The notes under the pieces were generated by a model. The model ran no database searches. It was not told the origin of the DNA and saw nothing but the letters and a program-made list of their open reading frames with translations. The position numbers and the translations under genes are program-made. A DNA stretch of 64,000 bases, taken from NCBI RefSeq assembly GCF_000176235.1, contig NZ_ACZV01000005.1, positions 248,001-312,000 on the forward strand. The letters are read 5' to 3'. This DNA comes from Vibrio orientalis CIP 102891 = ATCC 33934 (GTDB lineage Bacteria; Pseudomonadota; Gammaproteobacteria; Enterobacterales; Vibrionaceae). Each line of letters opens with the position of its first letter. Positions within the stretch are counted from its first letter, which is position 1. Below, piece by piece: positions 9,433 to 18,431 of the stretch.

Positions 9433-10242
9433 CTAATGGATTACCACACCTTCGGTATAGCCGTGGTTGGTTTCATCGTCATAAATACGGTTTTGTTCGC
9501 CGTATTTGTCGAGTACTTTATACGCAGCACTATTAATTGAGTTGCCAATTGTTTGGCAAGATTCAGGATCCCAAGCAAAGATAAGTTGTTCAATTTCTTG
9601 CGCTGCTTGAACTCCAAAACCGTGGTGGTTTTGCTCATGTGCCATGAGCTTATCGTAGTATGCGTTGAACTTAGTCTGTGTATCTATATTGGCGGCCGCT
9701 CGCAATGTTAGCTTAGGCATCACGTAGTGTGTCGTGACTTTCACTTCAGCATTGGCAATAGAACAAATTCCATCGCTTTTGGCGTACTCGTACTTCCAAG
9801 CAACATTGTAGTCAGTTCTTCCATGCATCGGGACGGTGTCGTCTTGACTTAGCGCATAAGCGATATCGTCGGGTGTGTCAGGGTCAATAAGATAGTAACG
9901 AAGATTTTCTAATTCAGAATACGTTATCTCTGGTCCAACTCGATTTTCTAGAGGTTCTGTCGGAACCTCTGGGGTGATAGGTGGCTCCGGATCGGGTTCA
10001 GGTAAGGGTTCAGTAGGTGGCGTAACTTGCCCTAGCAATTTCCAAGGCGTTTGCCATTCGTGTTGGACTGGTGCACCGGGTATGTCTTCAGTACCCGCCC
10101 ACCATTTTGCTTGGTAGATGTTACCTAGGTGCTCAACTTGGCTTCCTTGCTGATAAGATTGGGTTTCATTATAAATTGGTGCGGCCTGTATACTGACACT
10201 CAGTAAACTAAGGGCTAGGGCTGCAACTTTAGTGATGTCCAT
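9433..10242 (-). CDS. secreted chitin-binding/DUF922 putative metalloprotease
   Basis: A 269-residue protein with a signal peptide (about 1-20, ending SIQA). A carbohydrate-binding module of the chitin-binding type 3 (CBM5/12) kind follows at ~22-72, with the aromatic signature NIYQAKWWAG and W67. A Pro/Glu-rich linker spans 74-98. The C-terminal domain (~100-250) is DUF922-like. That domain contains HEQNHHGFG at 202-210, which fits a zinc-protease HExxH motif. Two cysteines (C160 and about C229) could form a disulfide. It is a single-gene unit flanked by terminator and promoter space. Export and polysaccharide binding are likely; proteolysis is an inference from the HExxH motif and the DUF922 description. 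Confidence 0.75.
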   Translation of the reverse strand: MDITKVAALALSLLSVSIQAAPIYNETQSYQQGSQVEHLGNIYQAKWWAGTEDIPGAPVQHEWQTPWKLLGQVTPPTEPLPEPDPEPPITPEVPTEPLENRVGPEITYSELENLRYYLIDPDTPDDIAYALSQDDTVPMHGRTDYNVAWKYEYAKSDGICSIANAEVKVTTHYVMPKLTLRAAANIDTQTKFNAYYDKLMAHEQNHHGFGVQAAQEIEQLIFAWDPESCQTIGNSINSAAYKVLDKYGEQNRIYDDETNHGYTEGVVIH

Positions 10243-10384
10243 AGTCTCTCCATTTTAGCAAATTTGTACAGGATTTAGACTATTGGGCAGCGAAGCACAC
10301 AGCTACAGGAAAGTAATAAGTTCGCGGGGTTCTTTTATCTCCTTACGGACGATCTTATCTCGACTTGTTTAGGCTATGAGCGCG

Positions 10385-11908
10385 CTATTCTGTGGCGTAT
10401 TTTCGGTTGATTTCAATCGCAACATCTATGTTATCTAGCAGGGTATCGACGATCTTGGCATCTAAATGGCTGCCTTTAGAACGTTTAAGTTCCTCGATGA
10501 CCTCTTCCACAGGCCAAGCCGGTTTATAACAACGTTCGTGGGTCAACGCATCAAATACGTCTGCCACCGCAATAATACGCGCCTCAATGCTAATCTCATC
10601 GCCTTTTAGGCCTAGTGGGTAGCCTGTACCATCGACTTTTTCATGATGCTGATGGGCAATAGTTGCAGCTGTTTGTAATATCTTGCGCTTAGAACCGGCT
10701 AAAATATTGTGACCAATAGCGGCATGGTTTTTCATCGTCTCCCATTCGTCCGCATCTAATTTTCCCGGTTTGAGTAGAACGGAGTCGGGGATCGCTATCT
10801 TGCCAATATCGTGCATTGGCGCAGCTTGGCGTAACAGCTGAGCTTTTTCTTCAGAGTAGCCAAGCAACAAGCACAATTCGTAGCTTAGCTCAGACATGCG
10901 CCTTACATGATTGCCCGCTTCTTGAGAGCGTGACTCTACCACGTCACCTAGGCGGTATATCAATTCCCCTTGAGTATCGATGATTTCTTGACTGAGAGAC
11001 AAATTCTCAAATGCCAAGCTGACGCTATAGGAAAAAATCGTCAGTAGTTGGCTCTCTAGTTCAGTGATCTTTCGTGCGCCTTTAAGGTAAAGCAAACTGA
11101 CCGCGCCAGAGCTGGTGGCGAAGTAGCCGACGAAGATATCGCCGTCGATAATACTTTGTTGTTGCTCAATGGCTTTATCCAAATATTCGCGAACGACAGG
11201 ATCTATCGTGTCTTCTTGGTTTTGGCCGATTTGGGCTAATACTTGGTAGCCACTTTCTGGCTGCTGGATAGTGGTTAAACCACGCACGCTGACTAACATG
11301 CTTTGTTCGTTCATTCGGAGCAGTGACAGTACCTGCTGCAAAATTCCATTAGAGAACGTTTTTAAGGTGTGTTGCTGGAAAATAACAGCAGTTGATTGAA
11401 TGACTCGCTCTAGACCTAGGCGGTAGTTGGTTTCTAGTTGTTTGGCATGGTCTATTTTGATGATATCGCGATAGGACCTCAGCGCAGAAAGGACAGCCGT
11501 AAACAACTTTTGGCTGGTCAGTTCGGTTTTCTCTTTGTAGTCGTTGATGTCGTAATCGGCAACAACACTTTGCTCGGGGGCTTGGCCAGGTTGTCCGGTA
11601 CGCAAAATAATACGAGTTTTATGATTACCGAGGTCTTGTCGTATCCAACGAGCCACTTCAAGGCCGGCATCATCTGACTCCATGACAACGTCTAAGAACA
11701 CTAAGGCGATGTCATCATGAGTCGAAAGCTTCTCTTTAGCTTCAATACCTGAGTAAGCGTGAATAAACTCTAGCGGTCGATCATCAAGGGTAAAACGGCG
11801 AAGGACAAGCTTGGTGACTTGGTGGATATCGGCATCATCATCAACGAGAAGTACTTTCCATGGGGGGAGTCTCGGCTCATCCATTTCTCGCAACAATTCT
11901 AGTGGCAT
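10385..11908 (-). CDS. REC-DUF3369-HD-GYP response regulator (putative c-di-GMP phosphodiesterase)
   Basis: A 507-residue cytoplasmic response regulator. The receiver domain (~17-145) has the acidic pocket DDD at 23-25 and phospho-acceptor Asp73 in VFLDVVM. A middle DUF3369-type sensor-like domain spans ~165-310. A C-terminal HD-GYP domain contains MHDIGK (HD at 366-367), NHAAIGH and the signature HHEKVDGTGYP at 421-431, all intact. The expected reaction is hydrolysis of cyclic di-GMP. The gene follows the symporter-kinase by 97 bases on the same strand, so that kinase is its probable phosphodonor. GGAGG lies five bases before the ATG. Confidence 0.9.
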   Translation of the reverse strand: MPLELLREMDEPRLPPWKVLLVDDDADIHQVTKLVLRRFTLDDRPLEFIHAYSGIEAKEKLSTHDDIALVFLDVVMESDDAGLEVARWIRQDLGNHKTRIILRTGQPGQAPEQSVVADYDINDYKEKTELTSQKLFTAVLSALRSYRDIIKIDHAKQLETNYRLGLERVIQSTAVIFQQHTLKTFSNGILQQVLSLLRMNEQSMLVSVRGLTTIQQPESGYQVLAQIGQNQEDTIDPVVREYLDKAIEQQQSIIDGDIFVGYFATSSGAVSLLYLKGARKITELESQLLTIFSYSVSLAFENLSLSQEIIDTQGELIYRLGDVVESRSQEAGNHVRRMSELSYELCLLLGYSEEKAQLLRQAAPMHDIGKIAIPDSVLLKPGKLDADEWETMKNHAAIGHNILAGSKRKILQTAATIAHQHHEKVDGTGYPLGLKGDEISIEARIIAVADVFDALTHERCYKPAWPVEEVIEELKRSKGSHLDAKIVDTLLDNIDVAIEINRKYATE

Positions 11909-12005
11909 AGGTGCCTCCCGTCGGCTGTCTTTATTCTGTCCATGTAATTTGTGCTCATAGTTAGGGTATAGGCAAAGTTGTGATTATTTACAAGCTCTTC
12001 CATAA

Positions 12006-14828
12006 CTAGGAATTCGTCATCACTTTAGGTAATTGAATTTTGTATGCTAACCCTTCTCCGGGGGCGGTTTTTATCTCAATCGTGCCTTGCAGCTTACGTG
12101 TCACTAAATTATGGATGAGGTGAGTACCTAAACCACTACCGCCTTGATTTCTCTTAGTGGTGTAGAAAGGATCAAAGAGGCGTTTAGCTTCATCTTCTTC
12201 CAGCCCTCTACCATCATCTTTATAATCAATCGAGAAGGTTTCTGCTTGCTCTTCAATGCGTATTTTAATTTGGCCTCTCTGATCCGGTGTGAAAGCGTGA
12301 ATCAAACTATTCATGATTAAGTTGGTTAAAATCTGCGAAAGTGTGCCCGCGTAAGAGGAGCATTGGATACCTTCTGGACACTCGATCTCGACTTGATGCG
12401 GCACCTTTTTAAGCTGCGGTCTTAATGAAAGCATAATTTCATCAATGTATTGCTTGAGTTCAAAGTCACGCAGCTCATCAGAAGACTGATCTACGGCAAT
12501 TTGTTTAAAACTACGAATGAGCTCGGAGGCTCTGTCATTATTTTTATGGATGATTAGCGCAGACTCGTCACATAGATCCAAGAACTCTAAAAGGTGTTTC
12601 TCATCGAGTTGTTTGCGTTCATAAGCTTGCTTCAACAAATTGACTTCTTCACTCAGATTGGACGAGGCGGTGACACAGATTCCAATCGGCGTATTAATTT
12701 CATGTGCAACACCTGCGACCAGCATTCCTAGAGATGCCTGCTTTTCTTTTTCGACTAACTGACTTTGTGTCTGTTTCAACTGTGACATTGCCTGTTGTAA
12801 TTCGTTGGTGCGCTGTTCGACTTGCACCTCTAGCTGAGAGTTGTATTCCTCAACCAATTTTTCTTTTTCTTTGGCGTAATTGAGTTGTTGCCGTAATTGG
12901 GTAGGACTGATTTTTAATTGGGAAAGCAGGTGGCTGTAGGCCTGTTCAAGCGCTTGCATTTCTTGGGGAGTAAAGAGTCCTGAATCTTGGATTAGAATAT
13001 GCGCCATCGCTGAACCTGTTGCACCGCTGAGGTAACGTTCGGCTGACTTTTCTAAGTTCGCTAACTCAATGGTGGTGAGGTAGTCACTATCCCCTAAATT
13101 TGCCTCGTTGATACTTTGTTGGAGTTTATGTTGTGCTTCTTCATCGGGGAAGTAGTGCTGAAATAGCTGCTGAAGGATAGCTTTTTTCGGCTCGATTGCG
13201 ATGTTACGGGGCAACTCAAGGCCAAGGAGATCATCTTCGGACTGAGTTTGCGTCATGTTGTCAATAAACTCAGCGTTGTATCGACTCTCTGATTCGCTTT
13301 CTTTAAATAATAAACTACCAAAGATTACTCCAGAAATATTGGCCAACATTGACCAAAAAGCACCATGACTGACTCGATTCATTGTTGAGCCGAACAAATG
13401 TTCAGGATGGAGCCATTCGATTCCCCAAGGGCCAGCCACAAGTAGACTGCCATCGATCCAGCCACTCTTCATCAATGAAGGGATAAATAAGCAATAGGCC
13501 CAAACGATGAAGCCTGCAGACAAGCCGATAATTGCGCCCCGAGTGTTGACGTTGCGCCAATAGAGCCCTGCCAGCACGAGGGGGAGCAATTGAAGTACAG
13601 CACAAAATGAAATCATCCCCATGTTTACTAGCAGGTAAGACTCACTGAGAAAAAGGTAGAAGCTTTGCCCGGCAATAAAAACCAAAACCACGGCGAACCA
13701 GCGTATCTGCAACAAAAATCGCCCGAACTTTCTGCGTGGAAAAAATTGACGTAACAGCGGTAGAGCAAGATGGTTACTAAACATAGTTGATAAGGTCATT
13801 CCTGAAATCATCAGCATTGCCATCGCGGCAGAAAACCCACCAATAAAAACCAATAAGGTGAGTGCAAATTGTTGCTGAGACATTGGTAAGGCCAACATAT
13901 AGGTATCGGGAGGAGTCGAGCCTAGCAATAAGATACCCGCCGCTGAGATCGGCATAACAAATATGGTCATCAAGAACAAATAAATCGGTACTTTCCACTG
14001 AGCTTGCTTGATGTAATGAATCTTAGGGTTTTCTATCACCATTACGTGAAACTGCCTAGGCAGTAAAAAGAAGGCAGAGCCAGCTAAAATCAAGTAGCTC
14101 ACCCAAGTAATAAAATTGGGTGTTTGAGCCATCTGTCTGGCGGCATCTGGGTGCTCACGCTGCAGTTGTTCGAAGATTTGGTTAGGAGAATCAAACAGGA
14201 AAAAACAGACAAAAATGCCCACCGCAAGCATAGCGACTAGCTTGATAACCGCTTCCACTGCAAGTGCCATCATCATACCTGGGTGGCGCTCGGTGGGGTC
14301 AATATGTCGCACACCGAAAATGATAGTGAACAACACGACGCCAAGCCAAATAATCCACGTGATGGTATTGCCAGATACATTCTGCTCCAGAATGACAGAG
14401 ACAGTGTTATTGATGGATTTTAGTTGTAAGGCAAGGTAAGGGATGATGCCAACCATAGCAACAACCGATGTTAACCCCGCTAGGTATAGGCTGCGATTAA
14501 AACGGGCTGAGAGGAAGTCGGCAATGCTGTTGACGTGGTAGGTTTGTTTAACCAATAAAATTCGTCGCATCAATGGCCAAAGAATCAGCATTAGCAGCGT
14601 TGGCCCTAAGTAAATGGTATAGACAATAATGCCACTGCGTGATGCTAATCCAACGCTGCCGTAAAATGTCCAACTGGTGCAGTAAACCGCAATGGATAAA
14701 ACATAAACCATTGCGCTAGAAGACCAGCGTTTGGCTCTAGCGCTTGAGGATTCGGCCCAATTCGCAATCGCATAGAGAGCACCAATGTACCCAATCAACA
14801 CCGACACAAGCATGGTGGCACTTAGCAT
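12006..14828 (-). CDS. sodium/solute symporter-histidine kinase hybrid
   Basis: This 940-residue protein has an N-terminal sodium/solute symporter (SLC5/SSS, PutP-like) domain of about 13 membrane helices (~1-520). A STAC-like linker (~550-620, with EKSAERYLSGATGSAMAHIL) and a coiled-coil of two ~40-residue helices (~640-700) follow. The C-terminus is a histidine kinase core: phospho-acceptor His709 in AHEINTP, N-box LTNLIMNS near 835-842, G1 box DDGRG near 871 and GSGLG near 897. There is no PAS domain, unlike CbrA. It probably senses a transported solute and phosphorylates the REC-HD-GYP protein encoded downstream. The ligand is unknown. A small membrane protein gene lies 6 bases upstream. 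Confidence 0.9.
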   Translation of the reverse strand: MLSATMLVSVLIGYIGALYAIANWAESSSARAKRWSSSAMVYVLSIAVYCTSWTFYGSVGLASRSGIIVYTIYLGPTLLMLILWPLMRRILLVKQTYHVNSIADFLSARFNRSLYLAGLTSVVAMVGIIPYLALQLKSINNTVSVILEQNVSGNTITWIIWLGVVLFTIIFGVRHIDPTERHPGMMMALAVEAVIKLVAMLAVGIFVCFFLFDSPNQIFEQLQREHPDAARQMAQTPNFITWVSYLILAGSAFFLLPRQFHVMVIENPKIHYIKQAQWKVPIYLFLMTIFVMPISAAGILLLGSTPPDTYMLALPMSQQQFALTLLVFIGGFSAAMAMLMISGMTLSTMFSNHLALPLLRQFFPRRKFGRFLLQIRWFAVVLVFIAGQSFYLFLSESYLLVNMGMISFCAVLQLLPLVLAGLYWRNVNTRGAIIGLSAGFIVWAYCLFIPSLMKSGWIDGSLLVAGPWGIEWLHPEHLFGSTMNRVSHGAFWSMLANISGVIFGSLLFKESESESRYNAEFIDNMTQTQSEDDLLGLELPRNIAIEPKKAILQQLFQHYFPDEEAQHKLQQSINEANLGDSDYLTTIELANLEKSAERYLSGATGSAMAHILIQDSGLFTPQEMQALEQAYSHLLSQLKISPTQLRQQLNYAKEKEKLVEEYNSQLEVQVEQRTNELQQAMSQLKQTQSQLVEKEKQASLGMLVAGVAHEINTPIGICVTASSNLSEEVNLLKQAYERKQLDEKHLLEFLDLCDESALIIHKNNDRASELIRSFKQIAVDQSSDELRDFELKQYIDEIMLSLRPQLKKVPHQVEIECPEGIQCSSYAGTLSQILTNLIMNSLIHAFTPDQRGQIKIRIEEQAETFSIDYKDDGRGLEEDEAKRLFDPFYTTKRNQGGSGLGTHLIHNLVTRKLQGTIEIKTAPGEGLAYKIQLPKVMTNS

Positions 14829-14834
14829 GAAAAA

Positions 14835-15008
14835 TTACCGAGCTAGCCCAAACAGAATAAGGATCAGAACCATCCATATACAGAGAATGGAAATCGTAAT
14901 GGAGGTGATTGTAAATGGCGAGGTGAGTATCACAGGCCATGTGACCAGCGTCAGTGCAAGAACCAATAGCAGAATTCGCAGTGCTAACTGGTTTTGAATG
15001 GGTTGCAT
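14835..15008 (-). CDS. small hydrophobic protein upstream of the symporter-kinase
   Basis: A predicted 57-residue protein, almost entirely hydrophobic, with two likely membrane helices (about residues 9-28 and 33-53). I chose the ATG at 15008 because AAGGGG precedes it at good spacing; an in-frame start at 15044 would add 12 residues. Only 6 bases separate its stop from the symporter-kinase start, so translation is probably coupled. Position and size recall CbrX, the small protein encoded ahead of the symporter-kinase CbrA in Pseudomonas, but I cannot show homology. Function unknown. Confidence 0.65.
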   Translation of the reverse strand: MQPIQNQLALRILLLVLALTLVTWPVILTSPFTITSITISILCIWMVLILILFGLAR

Positions 15009-15130
15009 TTGTGACCCCTTCTTCAAGTACGTTAGTACAATCATAGAACATGGTAAAAAAGTTTATAAATGCCGATGAGGAATTACTGCTTAAGCGGCAG
15101 GCGGTGAAGCGCGGAGTCAAAAGCGAGAGA

Positions 15131-15157
15131 TAAAAAAACACCGCCATATAGGCGGTG
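15131..15157 (-). terminator. GcvB terminator
   Basis: Stem 15139-15145 with 15151-15157 and a five-base loop. On the minus strand it is followed by seven U (15132-15138). It matches the terminal hairpin of known GcvB RNAs. Confidence 0.9.
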
Positions 15158-15334
15158 CTAAAAAATTTGACAGACAGGTCAAAATAAATACAGGAAGTAT
15201 ATGTTTCGTTTCACTTGGAAACAAAACTGGTAGAAACCTACCGAACTCGAAATACGAGTTTGCAAACACAACATCGCAACAAGAGGTCAATTGATTCAAA
15301 AGGGAATCAAGCCGTTCTGACTCCTCGTTGCGGT
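15131..15334 (-). ncRNA. gcvB: GcvB small regulatory RNA
   Basis: On the minus strand a promoter (-35 TTGCCT at 15362-15367, 17-base spacer, -10 TATATT at 15339-15344) drives a transcript of about 200 nt. The transcript ends at a CACCGCC/GGCGGTG hairpin followed by seven U. It contains the GU-rich target-binding core TTGTTGCGATGTTGTGTTTGC (15259-15283 region). It also contains an ACTTCCTGTA...CCTGTCTGTC segment, near-identical to those of enterobacterial GcvB, and the same terminator stem. Known GcvB is an Hfq-dependent repressor of amino-acid and peptide transporter mRNAs, transcribed divergently from gcvA, which is exactly the arrangement here. The 5' end is predicted to within a few bases. 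Confidence 0.92.
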
Positions 15335-15338
15335 GTGA

Positions 15339-15367
15339 AATATAGAATTTCTCTGGTCGTCAGGCAA
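15339..15367 (-). promoter_or_regulatory. gcvB promoter
   Basis: TTGCCT, a 17-base spacer and TATATT give a good sigma-70 promoter reading leftward. It sits back-to-back with the gcvA promoter, which suits GcvA acting as activator of gcvB and repressor of itself. Confidence 0.75.
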
Positions 15368-15376
15368 TGGACATTT

Positions 15377-15382
15377 TATAAT
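15377..15382 (+). promoter_or_regulatory. gcvA promoter -10 element
   Basis: A perfect TATAAT lies 42 bases upstream of the gcvA start. The -35 region is weak and overlaps the upstream side of the gcvB promoter. A CTAAT, the short motif known from E. coli GcvA sites, lies at about 15400. Confidence 0.55.
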
Positions 15383-15423
15383 GTTTCAGATAAAAAAAAC
15401 TAATCTATTTACAGAAGGCTACT

Positions 15424-16332
15424 ATGTCCAGAAGATTGCCTCCTTTGAACTCTTTAAAAGTGTTTGAAGCTGCTGCCCGACATCTGAGTTTTACTCGTGC
15501 TGCAGAAGAGCTGTTTGTTACTCAAGCCGCCGTCAGTCACCAGATCAAAGCGCTAGAAGAATTCCTTGGCTTAAAGCTCTTTCGTCGTCGAAATCGCTCA
15601 CTTCTCCTCACCGAAGAGGGGCAGAGTTATTTTCTCGATATCAAAGATATTTTTACCTCATTAGCAGAAGCGACTGATAAAGTCCTAGAACGCAGTGAAA
15701 AAGGTGCGTTAACTATCAGTTTACCACCAAGCTTTGCTATTCAGTGGCTTGTCCCTCGCTTAGCCGATTTCAATCAACAAGAACCTGATATTGATGTTCG
15801 TATCAAAGCGGTTGATATGGATGAAGGTTCCCTAACCGATGATGTGGATGTAGCCATCTATTACGGTCGTGGTAATTGGCCAGGTTTACGTGCTGATAAG
15901 TTGTATCAAGAGTTCTTGATCCCGCTTTGTTCACCTTCATTACTTTTGGGTAACAAACCATTAGAAACTCTAAGTGATTTAAAACAACATACGTTACTTC
16001 ATGATACCTCGCGTAAAGATTGGAAACAGTTTGCCAAACTCAATGGTATTGAAGGGGTCAATGTTAATCACGGGCCGATCTTCAGTCACTCGACCATGGT
16101 TTTGCAAGCAGCAGCGCATGGACAAGGTGTCGCTCTCGGAAATAACGTTCTGGCCCAGCCGGAGTTAGAGGCGGGTCGCCTTATTGCGCCATTTGATGAA
16201 GTGCTACTTTCAAAAAATGCGTTCTATGTGGTGTGTCATGACAAACAAGCTGACATGGGCCGTATCGCAACGTTTCGTGACTGGATGCTAGCGAAAGCGC
16301 AAAGTGAGCAAGAGGAGCTACTGGATGAGTAA
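15424..16332 (+). CDS. gcvA: LysR-type transcriptional regulator GcvA
   Basis: A 302-residue LysR-family regulator. The winged helix-turn-helix occupies residues 1-65 (LSFTRAAEELFVTQAAVSHQ), followed by a linker helix and an effector-binding domain. The N-terminal RRLPPLNSLKVFEAAARH signature is that of the GcvA/AmpR group. The divergent GcvB gene immediately upstream settles the identification. In enterobacteria GcvA activates the glycine cleavage operon and gcvB when glycine is high and represses with GcvR otherwise. The 3' end overlaps the next gene by 8 bases. Confidence 0.92.
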   Translation: MSRRLPPLNSLKVFEAAARHLSFTRAAEELFVTQAAVSHQIKALEEFLGLKLFRRRNRSLLLTEEGQSYFLDIKDIFTSLAEATDKVLERSEKGALTISLPPSFAIQWLVPRLADFNQQEPDIDVRIKAVDMDEGSLTDDVDVAIYYGRGNWPGLRADKLYQEFLIPLCSPSLLLGNKPLETLSDLKQHTLLHDTSRKDWKQFAKLNGIEGVNVNHGPIFSHSTMVLQAAAHGQGVALGNNVLAQPELEAGRLIAPFDEVLLSKNAFYVVCHDKQADMGRIATFRDWMLAKAQSEQEELLDE

Positions 16333-16951
16333 TTACCTGATAGATGGTGAAAAAGGGAACCCTCTATTTATCTTTGCTCATGGCGCAGGGGCTGGGATGG
16401 ATCATGCCTTTATGGAATCTGTCGCCAAAGGGTTAGCTAAAAAGGGCATTCAAGTGGTGCGTTTTAACTTCCCTTATATGGTCAAGCGCGCTGAGGATGG
16501 TAAGAAGCGTCCACCCGATCGCGCACCAAAACTGCTTGAAGCTTATCAAGCGGTGATCGCAGAGTTTGCCAGTAATGGGCCAGTTGTGATCGGTGGTAAA
16601 TCAATGGGCGGACGAATGTCGAGCCTACTTGCCGAAGAAGCGAACGTGGCGGGTGTTGCTTGTCTTGGTTTCCCGTTCCACCCGCCGGGAAATCCGGAAA
16701 AGTTCAAAGGCGAGCACTTAGCGACGTTGGAAAAATCGACACTTATCCTGCAAGGGGAGCGTGATACCTTCGGCAAAAAAGAAGAGTTTGCTGGTTTTGA
16801 GCTTTCTTCATCAGTTCAGGTGAGCTTCATTCCTGATGGAGACCATAGCTTTAAACCGCGTAAGAGCTCTGGGCATACCGAGTTAGGCAATATTCAACTG
16901 GCGGTAAAACACTTAGCTGGGTTTATTTTTGAGGTGTACGGTGAAAAGTAG
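16325..16951 (+). CDS. alpha/beta-fold hydrolase (KANL3/Tex30-like)
   Basis: A 208-residue small alpha/beta hydrolase. Oxyanion-region HGAGAGMDHAF is at residues 19-29. The nucleophile elbow GKSMGG has Ser93. An acid candidate sits in LQGERDTFG near residue 148, and a catalytic His in DGDHSFK near 178. I chose the ATG at 16325, which overlaps the gcvA stop region and gives the family N-terminus; an upstream in-frame start would add seven unsupported residues. It overlaps the DUF423 gene by 11 bases, forming a tight gcvA-hydrolase-DUF423-rlmM run. The substrate is unknown. Confidence 0.85.
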   Translation: MSNYLIDGEKGNPLFIFAHGAGAGMDHAFMESVAKGLAKKGIQVVRFNFPYMVKRAEDGKKRPPDRAPKLLEAYQAVIAEFASNGPVVIGGKSMGGRMSSLLAEEANVAGVACLGFPFHPPGNPEKFKGEHLATLEKSTLILQGERDTFGKKEEFAGFELSSSVQVSFIPDGDHSFKPRKSSGHTELGNIQLAVKHLAGFIFEVYGEK

Positions 16952-17339
16952 ACATCTACTCGCTTTAGGCGGTCTGCTAAGCGGAGTTGGAGTGGCTTTC
17001 GGCGCCTTTGCCGCCCATGGTTTGAAAAAGTCACTCTCGCCTTACTTACTGGACGTATTCCAAACTGGCGTGCAGTATCAATTTATTCATGCAATGGCGA
17101 TATTGCTCTGCGGTGTCCTACTGCAGTTAAAATTGCCTACTAAGTCACAAAAATATTTCGTCCTAGCCGCAATTTGCTTTATCATCGGCATCTTTTGTTT
17201 TAGCGGCAGTCTCTACGCACTCGCATTAACGGGCATTAAATGGTTCGGACCGATTACGCCATTTGGTGGTATGACGTTTATGCTTGGCTGGGGTTTGTTC
17301 GTCTATGCAGCGCTACAGATTAAAGAGGTGAAACAGTGA
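16941..17339 (+). CDS. DUF423 family membrane protein (YgdD-like)
   Basis: A 132-residue integral membrane protein with about four helices. The conserved N-terminus has [10 protein letters not shown]. The loop [20 protein letters not shown] is diagnostic of DUF423 (E. coli YgdD). I chose GTG at 16941 with GAGG six bases upstream, which gives the normal family length. It overlaps rlmM by four bases, so translation is coupled. The gcvA-ygdD-rlmM order is the same as in E. coli. No function is known. Confidence 0.9.
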   Translation: MKSRHLLALGGLLSGVGVAFGAFAAHGLKKSLSPYLLDVFQTGVQYQFIHAMAILLCGVLLQLKLPTKSQKYFVLAAICFIIGIFCFSGSLYALALTGIKWFGPITPFGGMTFMLGWGLFVYAALQIKEVKQ

Positions 17340-18427
17340 AACAATTAATGCTCTACTGCCGCAGTGGCTTTGAGAAAGAGTGTGCCGGTGAAATTCAAGA
17401 TCGTGCGACTCAGCTAGAAGTGTTTGGTTTCCCTCGCGTGAAAAAGAACAGCGGTTACGTAATTTTTGAATGTTACCAAGATGGTGATGCGCAAAAGTTA
17501 GTTAAAGAGCTTGATTTCAAATCACTGATTTTCGCTCGTCAAATTTTCGCGGTAGCGGCTGAAATTCAAGAACTGCCACGTGAAGACCGAATCTCGCCAA
17601 TTTTGCATGATCTTAGTTATGTAGAAACGATGCCTCGTTGCGGTGATATTCGTATCGAAACTCCGGATACCAACGAAGCAAAAGAGCTATTGAAGTTCTG
17701 CCGTAAGTTTACCGTACCGATGCGCCAAGCGCTGCGCGGCAAAGGCATTCTTTTCCCAAAAGATAGCCCGAATAAGCCTGTGTTGCATGTGTGCTTTGTT
17801 GGTCCGACTCACTGTTTCATTGGTTACTCGCTGCCGAACAACAACTCTCAATTCTTTATGGGGATTCCGCGCCTTAAATTCCCTGCAGATGCGCCAAGTC
17901 GTTCAACGTTAAAGCTAGAAGAAGCTTTCCACGTGTTTATTCCTCGTGAAGAGTGGGATGAGCGTTTAGCTGCGGGCATGTGGGGCGTAGACTTAGGTGC
18001 GTGTCCTGGCGGTTGGACCTACCAGCTTGTTAAGCGATCAATGTTCGTACATTCAGTGGATAACGGCATGATGGCTGATAGCTTGATGGATACGGGTCAG
18101 GTGAAACACCACCAAGAAGATGGCTTTAAGTTTGAGCCTGCGCGTAAGAACGTTACTTGGTTAGTGTGTGACATGATTGAGAAGCCATCTCGCGTTGCAC
18201 AACTTATGGGTGAGTGGATCATCAGCGGTTGGGCAAAAGAAGCGATCTTTAACCTCAAGCTGCCAATGAAAGGCCGCTATGATGAGGTGCTTGAAGATAT
18301 TGAAAACTTGAAGCTGTTCCTGATTGAAAACAAGGTCAAGTTTAAGCTGCAAGCGAAGCACTTATACCATGACCGTGAAGAGATCACGGTGCATGTTCAG
18401 TGCTTATCTAACATCTCACCGCATTAA
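17336..18427 (+). CDS. rlmM: 23S rRNA (cytidine(2498)-2'-O)-methyltransferase RlmM
   Basis: This 363-residue enzyme methylates the ribose of C2498 in the peptidyl-transferase region of 23S rRNA using S-adenosylmethionine. An N-terminal THUMP-like RNA-binding region is followed by a Rossmann methyltransferase domain with motif [16 protein letters not shown] around residue 220. The catalytic-tetrad lysine candidates lie in the C-terminal half ([13 protein letters not shown]). The GTG start overlaps the DUF423 stop. It is full length and follows the E. coli gene order. Confidence 0.95.
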   Translation: MKQLMLYCRSGFEKECAGEIQDRATQLEVFGFPRVKKNSGYVIFECYQDGDAQKLVKELDFKSLIFARQIFAVAAEIQELPREDRISPILHDLSYVETMPRCGDIRIETPDTNEAKELLKFCRKFTVPMRQALRGKGILFPKDSPNKPVLHVCFVGPTHCFIGYSLPNNNSQFFMGIPRLKFPADAPSRSTLKLEEAFHVFIPREEWDERLAAGMWGVDLGACPGGWTYQLVKRSMFVHSVDNGMMADSLMDTGQVKHHQEDGFKFEPARKNVTWLVCDMIEKPSRVAQLMGEWIISGWAKEAIFNLKLPMKGRYDEVLEDIENLKLFLIENKVKFKLQAKHLYHDREEITVHVQCLSNISPH

Positions 18428-18431
18428 GGAA

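Noticed and set aside
14737..15147. 136-residue minus-strand ORF across the symporter-kinase start
   Set aside because: It overlaps the start of the symporter-kinase and the small hydrophobic ORF in another frame. It has odd composition (many Cys/His/Ser) and runs into the GcvB terminator.
15117..15299. 60-residue minus-strand ORF upstream of the small membrane protein
   Set aside because: The region is explained by the GcvB RNA. The ORF contains the sRNA's seed and terminator and has no ribosome site.
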